Source: Pseudonocardia nigra
GTDB lineage: Bacteria > Actinomycetota > Actinomycetes > Mycobacteriales > Pseudonocardiaceae
Reading direction: 5' to 3'
DNA: 52,856 bases
Assembly: GCF_019396355.1 (NCBI RefSeq)
Contig: NZ_JAHKRK010000030.1
Span: forward strand, 1-52,856
Shown: one piece after another, positions 1 to 9,600 of the stretch
Layout of the letters: each line of letters opens with the position of its first letter
How positions within the stretch are numbered: the first letter of the stretch is position 1
Position numbers and translations under genes: made by a program
Notes under the pieces: generated by a model
Told to the model about the DNA's origin: nothing
The model's input: the letters and a program-made list of their open reading frames with translations, nothing else
Database searches by the model: none

Positions 1-391
1 CAACATCGGTACCCCGGGCGACGCGGCGCCCCCCACCGCCGCGGCGGCCTCGACGGCCTCGACGGCAGGCGGTGACGCGCCGATGCCGCTCGAGCGACTC
101 GGGGCTCCCGCTGCGGCGGTCACCGCCGGTGCCGCGGGTGCCGGTCCCGGCCCGCTGCCGCTCGACCAGCTCGGCGCGACCGGTGGCGGAGCAGCCGCGG
201 CCTCCGGTGAGCCGCCTCCTCCGCTGCCGCTGGAGCAGTTGGCGCCCGGCGCCGGTGCCGCCGGCGCGTCCGCCGCAGGCCCTCCTCCCGAACCGTTGGA
301 GCAGCTGCCGAGCTCCCGCACCGGCGCGCCGGCGCCGGCACCGCTCGACGATCTGCCCGCGCCGCCCGCCGGCCCGTCCGGCAAGTCCTGA
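1..391 (+). CDS. C-terminal part of an Ala/Pro/Gly-rich repeat protein (partial)
   Basis: The reading frame is open from the window edge (codons from base 2) to a TGA at 389-391, so the 5' end is missing. The visible 129 residues are almost entirely Ala, Pro, Gly, Leu, Ser and Thr, with no fold that I recognise. The main feature is a short motif PLEQL/PLDQL/PLERL/PLDDL repeated five times and separated by Ala/Gly/Pro linkers. It ends 39 bases before the ATG of the M6 peptidase, which has its own strong ribosome binding site, so the two may be co-transcribed. The composition suggests a disordered tail or linker, perhaps a set of short binding motifs. No function can be assigned. The motif repetition argues that the frame is real rather than GC-biased noise. 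Confidence 0.55.
   Translation, partial: NIGTPGDAAPPTAAAASTASTAGGDAPMPLERLGAPAAAVTAGAAGAGPGPLPLDQLGATGGGAAAASGEPPPPLPLEQLAPGAGAAGASAAGPPPEPLEQLPSSRTGAPAPAPLDDLPAPPAGPSGKS
86..355 (+). repeat. Five degenerate PLEQL-type protein repeats
   Basis: PL[ED][RQD]L occurs at bases 86-100, 158-172, 227-241, 293-307 and 341-355, a spacing of 24, 23, 22 and 16 residues. Linkers are Ala/Gly/Pro-rich and vary in length, so this is a repeated short linear motif rather than an exact tandem DNA repeat. Confidence 0.6.
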
Positions 392-430
392 GCAGCGACG
401 ATCCTGCGCGACACCCACCGGGGAGGAACC

Positions 431-2020
431 ATGTCACAGCCACTCGTGTCATCGCCGGGACCGTCCTGCGCCATGCCGCTGGACCCGAGGCTGCTCGACC
501 GGGTGATCGCGTCGAAGCGCGCGCTGTACGCCGGGGAGCAGCTTCCCGACCGGCCGAGCGACGCCCTGCTGGACCCGGAGAGCCTGGTGAAGATCCTGGC
601 CCGCCCGGCGGGGACGCGCCCGGACACACTGTCCGCACCCGGGGCCAACCTCGGTCCGGTGCTCGGTTCCCGGAAGGTTCTCGTGCTGCTCGTCGACTTC
701 CCCGACGCGCAGGCCACGCAGGACCAGCAGCGCTACCGGGACCTGCTCTTCTCGTTGGGCACCTACGCCACCGGCAGCATGCGCGACTTCTACCAGGGGG
801 CCTCCTACGGTCAGCTGGACGTCGACGGCACGGTCAACGGCTCGGGCGGCGCGGTCGCCGGGTGGTACCGCGCCCCGCAGCCCAAGAGCTACTACACAGG
901 CGGGAACTTCGGCTTCGGCAGTCACCCGCAGAACGCCCAAGGACTCGTCGAGGACGTGCTCGATCTCGCTGCCGCGGACGTCGACTTCTCCGGTTACGAC
1001 AAGGATGGCGACGGCGTCGTCGAGGCACTGGTGCTGGTGTGCGCCGGCAGCGGCGCCGAGCAGACGGGCAACACGAACGACCTGTGGTCGCACAAGTGGG
1101 GCATCCAGCCGCAGGTGCGCAACGGCGTCACGATCTCGACGTACTTCATGGCACCCGAGGACGGCCGGGTCGGCGTCATGGCGCACGAGCTGGGCCACCT
1201 GCTGCTGGGCTGGCCCGACCTCTACGACACCGACTACTCCTCCGCCGGCACCGGCAGGTGGGACCTGATGGCGGCCGGGAGCTGGAACGGCGCCGGCGAC
1301 CGGCCGGCCCATCCGACGGCCTGGTGCAAGCTCAAGGCGGGCTGGGTGACGCCGGTGACCGTGTTCGGCGGCACCCAGGAGATCACCCTGGAGCCGTACG
1401 GGGCGAACGCCCAGGTCGTGAAGCTCCCCGTCGGCAGCGCGACGGCGCAGGAGTACTTCCTGCTGTCGAACCGCCGGCAGGACGGCTTCGACGACCAGAT
1501 CCCCGCGAGCGGGATGCTTATCGAGCACTGCGACGACTCCCGCTCCAACAACACCGACGAGTCGCACTACCTGGTGGATGTCGAGCAGTGCGACGGGCGC
1601 CGCGACCTCAACCTCAACGCGAACCGGGGCGACGCCGACGACGTCTTCCCCAGCTCGACCAACACCACCTTCGATCCCGGCTCCACCCCGAGCAGCCGCT
1701 CCTACGCGGGATCGGACTCCGGGGTGGCGGTCACGGACATCACCCGGACCGGGAACGACGTCAGCGCGCGGGTGAGCAACTCCGCGACGACCGCTGGTCC
1801 ACAGTGGCTCTACAACCAGCGGATCAGGGCGACCTACGCCCATCACACCGAGCAGTTCGCCTGGGTCGACGTCGAGGGGATCGGGTGGCGACGGCTGAAG
1901 GACGGCGCCGCGGACGGGGTCGGCAACCTGTTCGACATGTGCAACGAAGCGGTCGCCCACGGCCGGCCCATGCACGTCAGCGTCGACGGGGAGTGGCTCT
2001 ACACCGCCTACCTCATCTGA
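431..2020 (+). CDS. M6-family (immune inhibitor A-like) zinc metallopeptidase, no signal peptide
   Basis: A 529-residue protein. The zinc site is HELGHLLLGWPDLYD near residue 252, where His252 and His256 bind zinc, Glu253 is catalytic and the following Asp fits the M6 pattern. It is preceded by the family's KVLVLLVDFPD strand and the SMRDFYQGASYGQL segment. A calcium-loop-like DKDGDGVVEA lies near residue 190. The last 65 or so residues form a separate small domain (GIGWRRLKDGAADGVGN) that I do not recognise. The ATG at 431 is well placed behind GGGGAGGAACC. M6 enzymes are normally secreted pre-proteins, but no signal peptide or twin-arginine leader is visible, so this one may act in the cytoplasm or leave by another route. 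It sits close to a set of further peptidases (9.9-22.2 kb). Family assignment is secure; substrate unknown. Confidence 0.85.
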   Translation: MSQPLVSSPGPSCAMPLDPRLLDRVIASKRALYAGEQLPDRPSDALLDPESLVKILARPAGTRPDTLSAPGANLGPVLGSRKVLVLLVDFPDAQATQDQQRYRDLLFSLGTYATGSMRDFYQGASYGQLDVDGTVNGSGGAVAGWYRAPQPKSYYTGGNFGFGSHPQNAQGLVEDVLDLAAADVDFSGYDKDGDGVVEALVLVCAGSGAEQTGNTNDLWSHKWGIQPQVRNGVTISTYFMAPEDGRVGVMAHELGHLLLGWPDLYDTDYSSAGTGRWDLMAAGSWNGAGDRPAHPTAWCKLKAGWVTPVTVFGGTQEITLEPYGANAQVVKLPVGSATAQEYFLLSNRRQDGFDDQIPASGMLIEHCDDSRSNNTDESHYLVDVEQCDGRRDLNLNANRGDADDVFPSSTNTTFDPGSTPSSRSYAGSDSGVAVTDITRTGNDVSARVSNSATTAGPQWLYNQRIRATYAHHTEQFAWVDVEGIGWRRLKDGAADGVGNLFDMCNEAVAHGRPMHVSVDGEWLYTAYLI

Positions 2021-2087
2021 TGGATCGCCCCGGTGCGACGGCTCCGGCGACCCGGTTGCCGCGCTCCCGGCGCGCTACCGTCGAGCG

Positions 2088-2393
2088 GTGACTTCGGGCC
2101 CACCGGGCGGGGTACCGGCCGCACCCAACCTCGCCCGCATCACCGGTACGTGCGTGCAGGCCGCCCGGTCGGCGGACTCCCCCCGCAAGTGGCTGCTCCG
2201 CCTGCTGGTGGATTCGGTGACCGTCGAGCACGGAGGCCAGTTCGTCCGTCCCGGCGACGAGGTGGACGCCTTCGCGTTCGACCCCGCCGGCCGGCCGGCC
2301 CCCGGGGCCGTGCTGCGAGCGGAGGCCGAGTTCGTCGGGGGTGCGGCCGGCGGCACCTTCCAGCTGCACCGGGTGGAGCTGTCCGAGCCGTAG
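2088..2393 (+). CDS. Small hypothetical protein
   Basis: A 101-residue frame starting at GTG 2088, 67 bases after the M6 peptidase stop. The sequence alternates hydrophobic and charged residues (KWLLRLLVDSVTVEHGGQF, then RPGDEVDAFAFDP), which looks like a small all-beta domain. It has no cysteines suited to metal binding and no membrane segment. I do not recognise the family. The frame is supported by good codon-position GC bias and the absence of a better gene on either strand. It converges on the ECF sigma gene with only 26 bases between stops. Confidence 0.5.
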   Translation: MTSGPPGGVPAAPNLARITGTCVQAARSADSPRKWLLRLLVDSVTVEHGGQFVRPGDEVDAFAFDPAGRPAPGAVLRAEAEFVGGAAGGTFQLHRVELSEP

Positions 2394-2419
2394 CGGCCGC
2401 CGCGCGCCGGGGCAGGTCC

Positions 2420-3160
2420 TCACATGCCGTGGGCGGGAGCCGCTCCCGCCGCGCGCAGCGCGCACCGCTGCGAAACCGGCACGTCCGATCCCCCACCGGC
2501 CGGTTGCACACCGGTGCCGACGCGCAGCAGCCGGTGCTCCGTCGGCCTCCCCGCGGTGCCGAACCCGGCCTTCTCCATGCCGCTCCGCAAGCTCCGCAGC
2601 ACGCGGCCACGCGTCGGCCCGATGCTGCCCAGCGGTATCCCCGTCGCCCGGGACATCTCGGTGTACCGCGGTTCGGGGGCGTAGAACAGCTCGTGGACGA
2701 GCAGCCGACGGCGCCCGGTCAAGCCGGCGACCGCCGCGTTGACCGCGCGGTGGACCTCCTCCTCCAGCACGACCGCCTCCGGCTCGGGGGCAGCGGCCAC
2801 GACGTCCGGCATCCCGGCGTCGGCCGGCAGCTCCCGGCGCGCGTGCCGCAGGATCGCCAGGCACTCGCGGGCGGCGGTGGTCTTCAGCCAGCCGCCGAAC
2901 CGCTCCGGGTCGCGGACCGTGCCGACCCGCTCCACGGCTCGCAGCCACGTGCTCTGCACCGCGTCCGCGGCGTCCGCCTCCTGCAGCCGGTACGCGGCCA
3001 CCACGGTGCGCACCAGCCCCTCGTAGCGCGCGACGAGCTCCGCCCACGCCCGGGGATCCCCGCCACCGGCCGCCCGCACGAGCGCACCGGCGGTCATCGT
3101 CTCGTGGTGCTCGACCGAGGCCGACGGGGCGGAGGTCGGGGCAGGCGCGACGGTGGTCAT
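2420..3160 (-). CDS. ECF-type RNA polymerase sigma factor
   Basis: A 246-residue sigma-70 family protein. Region 2 is at about residues 38-105 (ELVARYEGLVRTVV, AADAVQSTWLRAVERV, FGGWLKTTAARECL). Region 4 is at about 130-195, with the helix-turn-helix around RYTEMSRATGIPLGSIGPTR. There is no region 1 or 3, as expected for the ECF class. The ATG at 3160 follows GAGGGAGTCCCC; a second in-frame ATG (MTAGALVRAAGG) is a possible alternative start. The C-terminal 50 residues extend beyond region 4. No anti-sigma gene is adjacent. Upstream lies an inverted repeat TTGCA-N7-TGCAA (3216-3232) that could belong to its promoter. The target genes are unknown, although the neighbouring peptidase and regulator genes are candidates. 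Confidence 0.85.
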   Translation of the reverse strand: MTTVAPAPTSAPSASVEHHETMTAGALVRAAGGGDPRAWAELVARYEGLVRTVVAAYRLQEADAADAVQSTWLRAVERVGTVRDPERFGGWLKTTAARECLAILRHARRELPADAGMPDVVAAAPEPEAVVLEEEVHRAVNAAVAGLTGRRRLLVHELFYAPEPRYTEMSRATGIPLGSIGPTRGRVLRSLRSGMEKAGFGTAGRPTEHRLLRVGTGVQPAGGGSDVPVSQRCALRAAGAAPAHGM

Positions 3161-3235
3161 GGGGACTCCCTCGGGAGGCGAGCGGGAAGCGCCCGGTCAC
3201 CCTGGCCCCCAGGGCTTGCACCGACCTTGCAACGC

Positions 3236-6200
3236 CTACGGCTGTGGGTGCTCGGCGTCCGGCGGTGCGCTCAGCGCGGCCATGGCCCGCTTGCGCCAGA
3301 GCTTGGCGAGGTCGAGGTCACCGACGGCGGTGTACACCGCGGCGGCGTCCGCCGCGATCCGTCCCCGCTCCGCGTCGTTGTCGCTCGCCCGGGCCGTCGC
3401 GACGTCGAGGACCTCCTCCAGGAGGACGCGCGCCCGACCGGGATGGCCCGCCACCGCCAGTGCGACGGCCCACCGGCGGGCGGCGAGCATCGTGCTGGCG
3501 TGCGTCGGCCCGAGTGCCGATCGGAAGATCGCGTGGGCCCTGGCCTGTGCCGTGACCGCCTCGGCAGGCCGTGCGGTGTCGAGGAGGGCGAGCCCGAGGT
3601 TGGTCAGCGTCATGGCGACCCGGGAGTCGTCCACCCCCAGCACGCGCTCGAGGAGGCGCAGGCCGCGCGTGTGCGCCTCCACCGCCTCCTGGGCCCTGCC
3701 CTGCAGGCGGAGGGCGTACCCGAGCTTGTCCCACGCCTGCGCGGTGTCGGGATGGGCGGCGCCGCACACGCGCGTGAACGCCTCGATCGCCGTGCGCTGG
3801 TGGGCGACCGCCTCGTCGAGGTGGCCCCTGTCCTGCTCGACCAGGCCCAGGCCCGCGGTGGCATGGGCCCAGTCGCGACCGTCCCGGTGGCCCTGCCGTT
3901 CGAGCAACGCCCGGCCCGCCCGCAGGGTCTCGTCCGCTCGCGCGAGCCGGCCGGCGCTCCACAGGGTGTACCCGAGATCCACCAGCACGGCGGCCGCGAG
4001 ATCGGCCCGCCCCGCGTCCTGCAGCGTCGCCAGCGCGCGCTCGTGGGCGGCGATGGCACCGCCGACGTCGTCGGCGCAGTTGAGCACGTGCCCGAGCCGG
4101 TTGTGGGCGTGCGCGCGGACGACGTCGCTCGGCACGGGCACGCGGTCGAGGATCTCGACGGCCCGCCGGTGCAGCTCGAGCGCCCTGCCGAGCCGGCCTG
4201 CCGCGTCGAGCACCTCCCCCAGCTGGCAGGTCAGGGCTCCCTCGAGCACCGGGTCGGCATCCCCGCCCTGGACCCGGGCCAGGCGCAGCGCGGCCGCCAG
4301 GACCTGTTCCGCCGCCGGGTAGAGCGCGCGTCCCGCGAACCGGCGGGCCACCGCGGCCAACGACCCGACGAGACCGTCCGGCACGACGCCGATCGCCTCG
4401 CTGTGGGCCGCGAGCAGGACCAGGTGGGCCGCGCCGCGCGGCGCGTCGGCCACGCAGAGGTCGGCGGCCTGCTCCAGCAAGGTGCGGCGCTGCTCGGGCG
4501 ACAGCCGGGCCCGGACGACGTCCTGCACCAGCCGGTGCACCCGGAGGACGTTCCCCTTGCGGTCCACGAGGGACAGGCGCAGCAGTTCCGCGAGCGCGTC
4601 CTGCAGATCCAGCTCGTCGTCGGCGAGCGGCGCCAGCGTCCCGAGCTCGATCGCGTCGGGCGAGAGGAAGGCCATCGTCTCGAGGACGGCCGCTGCCCGC
4701 GGCGATCGACGCCACAGCCGGTCGAACGCGAGGCCCCACGTCGTGGTCACGGTGGGGCCACCGGCGGCGTCCCGCAGCAGCAGGCTCGCCCGGCGCTCCC
4801 GGAAGAGCCGGACGTAGTCCGGGACGGACATCCCGGTCTGCTCGATGTAGGCGCACGCCTGCTCGAGCGCGAGGGGGAGGTCCCCCAGCAGGTCGGCGAG
4901 GGCGTCGGCCGCCTCCGCGTCGGGGTCGCCGCTGCGCTCGGTCACGTACATCACCGACTCCGGCCGGGCGAGCGGCGGCACCGCGATCGGCCGGGCCAGT
5001 CGCCGCCACGCCGGGTTCCGCGAGGTGATGATGACGTCGCCGTGCAGCGCGGTCGGCAGGAACGGCTCGATCCAGCCGGGCTCGTCGACGTTGTCGAACA
5101 CGAGGATCCATCCGGGCGTCCGGTCCAGCTCGACCCACAGGGCGGCCCTCGTCTCCTCCTCCCGCTTGTGGTGGGTGATCCCCATGGCCACGGCCAGGTC
5201 GTCGAGGCTGTGTGCGGTGCCCGTCGGATCCTCGGCGGCGATCCACCACGCGACCCGCCCCTCGCGGCGACGGCGGTAGGCCAGCTCGAGGGCGAGCTCG
5301 GTCTTGCCCGCCCCGGCGAGACCGGTCAGCGCGACGGCCCGGGGCCGGTGGACGTCGTCGTCCAGCGCCCGGCCGACCGCCGAGAGATGCGCCCGGCGGC
5401 CGACGAAGGACCGGTTGCGCGGCGGCAGGTTCCACGGCGGCGCGGGCCCGGTGGTCGTCACCGACACCGGCGGCTGCTGCGCCAGCACCGCCGCGTGCAC
5501 GCGGCGCAGCGGGCCTCCGGGGTCGACGCCGAGCTGCTCGCGGAGCGACCGGCGGCAGCGCTCGAACGCGGCCAGCGCGTCCGCCTGGCGGCCCGCGGCG
5601 TACAGCGCGGTGACGAGACGGATGGCGAGCGGCTCCCGCAGCGGATCGCGCGCGGCCAGCTCCTCGAGCAGCGCGACGTCCTCGCCGCCGCGGCCCTGCC
5701 GGGTGTGGGCGTCGGCCAGCGCCTCGGCCGCGATCAGCCTGAGCTCCTCGAGGCGCGCGACCTCGGCGGCGAGGAAGGGCGCGTCCCCCAGGTTCCCGTA
5801 CGCCCGTGGCCCCCGCCACCGGCCGAGCGCGGTCTCGAGCGCGGTCGCTGCGTCCGTCTCCCTCCCCCGGGCGAGTGCCCGCCTCCCCCGGTCCACCTCC
5901 TCGACGAACGCCTCGGCGTCGACGGCGACGACGCGGCGGTCCAGGACGTAGCCACCGCGCCGCCGGGGGATGGCGTCCTCGCCGAGCAGCCGCCGGAGCC
6001 GGGAGACGTAGGCGTGGACCGACGCGACGGTCGAGCCGACCCCTCGCTCACCCCAGACGTCGTACACGATCTCCTCGGCCGAGACCGCGCGGGGGCCGGC
6101 GGCGAGCACCCGCGCGAGCACTGCGCGCTGGCGTGGGCCGCCCAGCGGCACGTCCCGCCCGTCCGCGAGCACGTCGAGCACACCCAGCACGCGCACCACG

Positions 6201-6262
6201 ACCCCGGCCCGCTCCCCGGCCGCGCTCCCGGTCCGGTCCGTGGGCGCCCGGGTGACGGTCAT
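3236..6262 (-). CDS. AfsR-type SARP regulator: wHTH-BTAD-NB-ARC-TPR
   Basis: A 1008-residue multidomain regulator. A winged helix of the OmpR/SARP type occupies about residues 22-105, a bacterial transcriptional activation (BTAD) domain about 113-260, a P-loop STAND/NB-ARC ATPase follows (Walker A GLAGAGKT near 314-321, later WILVFDNVDEP as Walker B and ITSRNPAW as sensor), and the last 450 or so residues are TPR repeats. The start is set at ATG 6262 because GGAAGG lies 5-6 bases upstream; the frame is open 58 codons further but that part is antisense-like. This is the AfsR architecture, which in streptomycetes couples signals to secondary metabolism. Here it is divergent from a GH57-like gene and close to a large protease cluster, so it may control either. 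The activating ligand is unknown. Confidence 0.85.
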   Translation of the reverse strand: MTVTRAPTDRTGSAAGERAGVVVRVLGVLDVLADGRDVPLGGPRQRAVLARVLAAGPRAVSAEEIVYDVWGERGVGSTVASVHAYVSRLRRLLGEDAIPRRRGGYVLDRRVVAVDAEAFVEEVDRGRRALARGRETDAATALETALGRWRGPRAYGNLGDAPFLAAEVARLEELRLIAAEALADAHTRQGRGGEDVALLEELAARDPLREPLAIRLVTALYAAGRQADALAAFERCRRSLREQLGVDPGGPLRRVHAAVLAQQPPVSVTTTGPAPPWNLPPRNRSFVGRRAHLSAVGRALDDDVHRPRAVALTGLAGAGKTELALELAYRRRREGRVAWWIAAEDPTGTAHSLDDLAVAMGITHHKREEETRAALWVELDRTPGWILVFDNVDEPGWIEPFLPTALHGDVIITSRNPAWRRLARPIAVPPLARPESVMYVTERSGDPDAEAADALADLLGDLPLALEQACAYIEQTGMSVPDYVRLFRERRASLLLRDAAGGPTVTTTWGLAFDRLWRRSPRAAAVLETMAFLSPDAIELGTLAPLADDELDLQDALAELLRLSLVDRKGNVLRVHRLVQDVVRARLSPEQRRTLLEQAADLCVADAPRGAAHLVLLAAHSEAIGVVPDGLVGSLAAVARRFAGRALYPAAEQVLAAALRLARVQGGDADPVLEGALTCQLGEVLDAAGRLGRALELHRRAVEILDRVPVPSDVVRAHAHNRLGHVLNCADDVGGAIAAHERALATLQDAGRADLAAAVLVDLGYTLWSAGRLARADETLRAGRALLERQGHRDGRDWAHATAGLGLVEQDRGHLDEAVAHQRTAIEAFTRVCGAAHPDTAQAWDKLGYALRLQGRAQEAVEAHTRGLRLLERVLGVDDSRVAMTLTNLGLALLDTARPAEAVTAQARAHAIFRSALGPTHASTMLAARRWAVALAVAGHPGRARVLLEEVLDVATARASDNDAERGRIAADAAAVYTAVGDLDLAKLWRKRAMAALSAPPDAEHPQP

Positions 6263-6664
6263 GGCGCCTTCCACGCACCGGTGGGCTGCCGGGCACCCAC
6301 AGCGTGTCCACGATCCTTCGACGACAACGCTGCCTCCTCCCCGCACACGCGGTCCGCACGAGCCGACTATTCTTAGCAACTCGACACTCGCGCGTCGAGA
6401 AGAAACGCCCGGGAATTGATCGACGGGTGACCGCACTGGTCCTTGCAGCCGAGCGGGTTCCCCCCGAAAGGGGATTGCGCGACCGAATATCCCGCGGTCG
6501 CCCCGGAAAGAGGATCACCAACGGGGTGGCCGCAGTCCGGGGTAACAACGTGCCCGGCGGGCACGACCTCAGGGGCGACCCGCAGCACCGTGCACGGTTT
6601 CGCGAGCACGACGCCGCGGCCCAGGAACACTCTGACCCCGGACAGCGATCACTCAGGGGCTGAC
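6263..6664. promoter_or_regulatory. 402-bp divergent intergenic region with hairpins
   Basis: It separates the AfsR-type gene from the GH57-like gene, and no coding frame in it looks real. It is less GC-rich near 6360-6420 (ACTATTCTTAGCAAC), a likely promoter zone for one or both genes. Three inverted repeats are visible: CCCC-CGAAA-GGGG near 6461-6473; GCGACCG (6479-6485) with CGGTCGC (6495-6501); and CGTGCCC-GGC-GGGCACG (6549-6565). They could be operators or leader-RNA hairpins of the GH57-like gene, whose RBS AGGGG lies at about 6655-6660. Confidence 0.35.
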
Positions 6665-9600
6665 ATGGCCGGCGCCGGATACACCGCATGGCACTACGCT
6701 CCGGACGCCTTTCCGCGCCTCGTTGCGCGCGCGAACGGCAACCTGGACGTTCATCTGCTCGTCGGTACCTGGTCGGACCGGAATCCGCGACCGATGGAAA
6801 CGATCACCGTGGCGTGGAAGGTCGTGTCCCGGCCCGGCGGCGTGACAATCCTCCCGCCCACCGACCTGACTCCGATCGACGCGGCGTTCCGAGCCCGGCT
6901 CGAGGAAATCGACGGCGAGCCCGTGACCGGGCCGAAACCACTCGCGATCGGCCCGTACCGCCTTTCGTTGTCCCGCTTGGGCCGCGGCAACCGCTACCAC
7001 GAGGCCGTCATCCGCGACGTCGAGCCCATGACCGAGATCCTCTACCGGGTCACCGCGGCCCCCGCCGGTCTCGACCCGGTCGTGCTCGGCCCGTTCTCGC
7101 TGCTCGTGGCCGCGCCGCAGTTCACGGCCAAGCACATGATTGGCGGCCGCAGCGGCGACCTCGTCGATCCGGCCCCGGCATGGATCGGGCACGTGCGGCG
7201 GGACGACGGCGTCACCCACGTCCGGATCGACCTGGACGACATCCCGGCGGAGGGTCCCATCCGGTTGCGGCTGCGCGTCGGCGGCAGGTGGTACGACGTC
7301 GATCCGGGTGCGGTGCACACGAACCCGCGCCACCGCGTGCCGTTCGTCGACTGGCACGCCGACACGGTGACGCTGTCGGCGCCCGACCCGGAGGGCTCCC
7401 CCGTCGTGGTCGACGCGGGTGGCCGCATGGTCACCGAGGCCGAAGGGGGTGGCCGGGGCCGCACCCGGCTGCTCATCGCGCACTTCTGCATCCAGGCGAT
7501 CAACGACCTCCTCGAGGTCCCGTTCAGCGGCGGCGCGGCGCCGGATGGCTACGCCCCACCGCGCACGTACATGCAGGTCACCATGCGCGACGAGAAGGGG
7601 CGGTATTCGAGCCGCCCGGCCACGAGGGACGTGCATCCCGGGGGGTACCTGGACGGGTTCACGATGCACCGCCGGTTCGGGGTGAAATACCACCTGGCCG
7701 TCAACGCGGGTGTCCTCGTCCTGGTCGCGCACGACTGCCCCGCCGAGCTCGACACGATGCAGCAGGACGTCAAGGCCGGGCTGATGCATCCCGCCACCGC
7801 CGGGTACGGATCGCACCGGATCCCGTACTACTCCGCCGAGGCCAACATCCGCGACGTGACGGCCTGCGCGGAGGTGATCAGGACCTATCTCGGCCAGGAC
7901 CTGGCGCCGGATGTCTTCTACCCCGACCAAAGGCTCTACCGGCAGCGCGCGGAGACCGTCGCCACGCTGCGGTCCCCCCACGTCGGCTACGTCGTGCTCG
8001 ACTCCGCGACCGGGTACTACGACAACGTCGCGTCGGTCGTCCCGCGACCGGACGCGGCGAAGACCGATCTCGGCCCGACCATGCTGTGGACCGACGAGGT
8101 GAGCCGCGTATCCGTCCTCTTCATCGACACCACGCTGAAGGACCAATCGTTCGCGGGGGATCCGGGGAACCCGCACGAGGCCTACCGTTTCGGCAAGCCC
8201 TCCCTCGCGGTGCGCCGCCGCTTCCTGCGAATGGCCCTCGACCCACGGTTGCGCGAGCGGAACCTGCTCGTCTACGGCGACGACTTCGAGAAGGCGTGCA
8301 ACAACGGCTGGTTCGAGCCCGTCCCGCAGATGCGGGAGAAGTGGTGCGCTTTCCTGGAATGGGTCTCGGCGCACCGCACCTGGCTGCACGTCGTGACGGC
8401 GGACGACCTGGACCCGGACGTCGACTCCGTCGGGGAAATCGACATCATCGAGTCGATCGACGCGGCACTGGACCCCGGCGGGATCCGCACCACGGACCTG
8501 TACGGCAACGCCTTCCATTTCGACTCCTGGCAGCAGGCGTGGCGCGCGACGCCCGCGGAGTGGATCGGCGGCACCCTCGGCGAGATCACCGACATCGTCG
8601 AGAACGCGCTGCGCGGCTGGCCCGCGGGAGCCCGCAACCAGCTCTACGAGACGGCGTGGCTCGCGTTCCTGATGTACCAGCACGAGAACGCCTGGAACAT
8701 GCAGGCCCTCGAACACGACGACCCCAACCTGAAACCGATCGGCGACCCGGAGGAGTTCACCGTCGTCGAAGGCCTGCAGGTGCGCAACGTCCTCGTCTGG
8801 CTCAAGGCGTCGCTGTGGGCCGAGTGGGCCCGCGACACCGACTCGGAGCGGACCTGGGTGGACGACGGGCCGGTGCTCGACGCGATCCGCGCCCTGCCCG
8901 ACGAGGTCGGCGCGGACCCGGCGGCCCGGGACGTCGTGCGCGACCCGCGGCGCTGGGACGCCGACCCCCTGGAGACGGTGGTCCTCTACAACCGGCAAGC
9001 CCTGGTCGTGGTCGACCGGAACGGAGGCCGCGTCACCCATGCGTTCGTCCTGCGTGACGGCATCCCGCGGACGGTCAGCGGAACCTTCAAGAGCCACCAG
9101 TACCGCGACCGGGGCGGGGTGGAGTGCGACGGCCCGGTCGTGCAGAACACGGTGTGGACACCGAACCACCGCTACATCGGCACCGACGTGGCCCTGCTGG
9201 GGCAGCGCCCGGTCCTGTGGCCCCAGCACCGCCCGGTCCGGATCGGGGTCTCGGGACACAGCGAGGTGGAGCGCGTCTTCCCCGACAACTTCAACGCCTA
9301 CGACTGCGTCGTCGACGGCGCCTCCGCCGGGGTGACCTGTACGTACGCGAGTGGCGAGCCCACGCAGAGCCCGCTCGCGGCCGGCCGGCTCCGCGAGATG
9401 CTCGTCGAGGACGGGCGGGCGCGACGTGCGGGGACGGGTGGGGGAACCACCTGGCACGAACCGACCACGTTCCGCAAGACCTTCACGCTGTCCGGCACCA
9501 CCCTGGGCGTCGCGTACTCCGGGGTGCAGGTGGGCCACCTGGTCGACAACGAGCTGTGCGTCGACCTGTTCGCCGGTGCCCACGAGGGGAAGCTCCTGGA

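Noticed and set aside
2033..6376. A 4.3-kb open frame on the plus strand opposite the AfsR-type gene
   Set aside because: It is Arg/Pro/Gly-rich with no recognisable domain and mirrors a clear regulator on the other strand. It is a GC-bias artefact.
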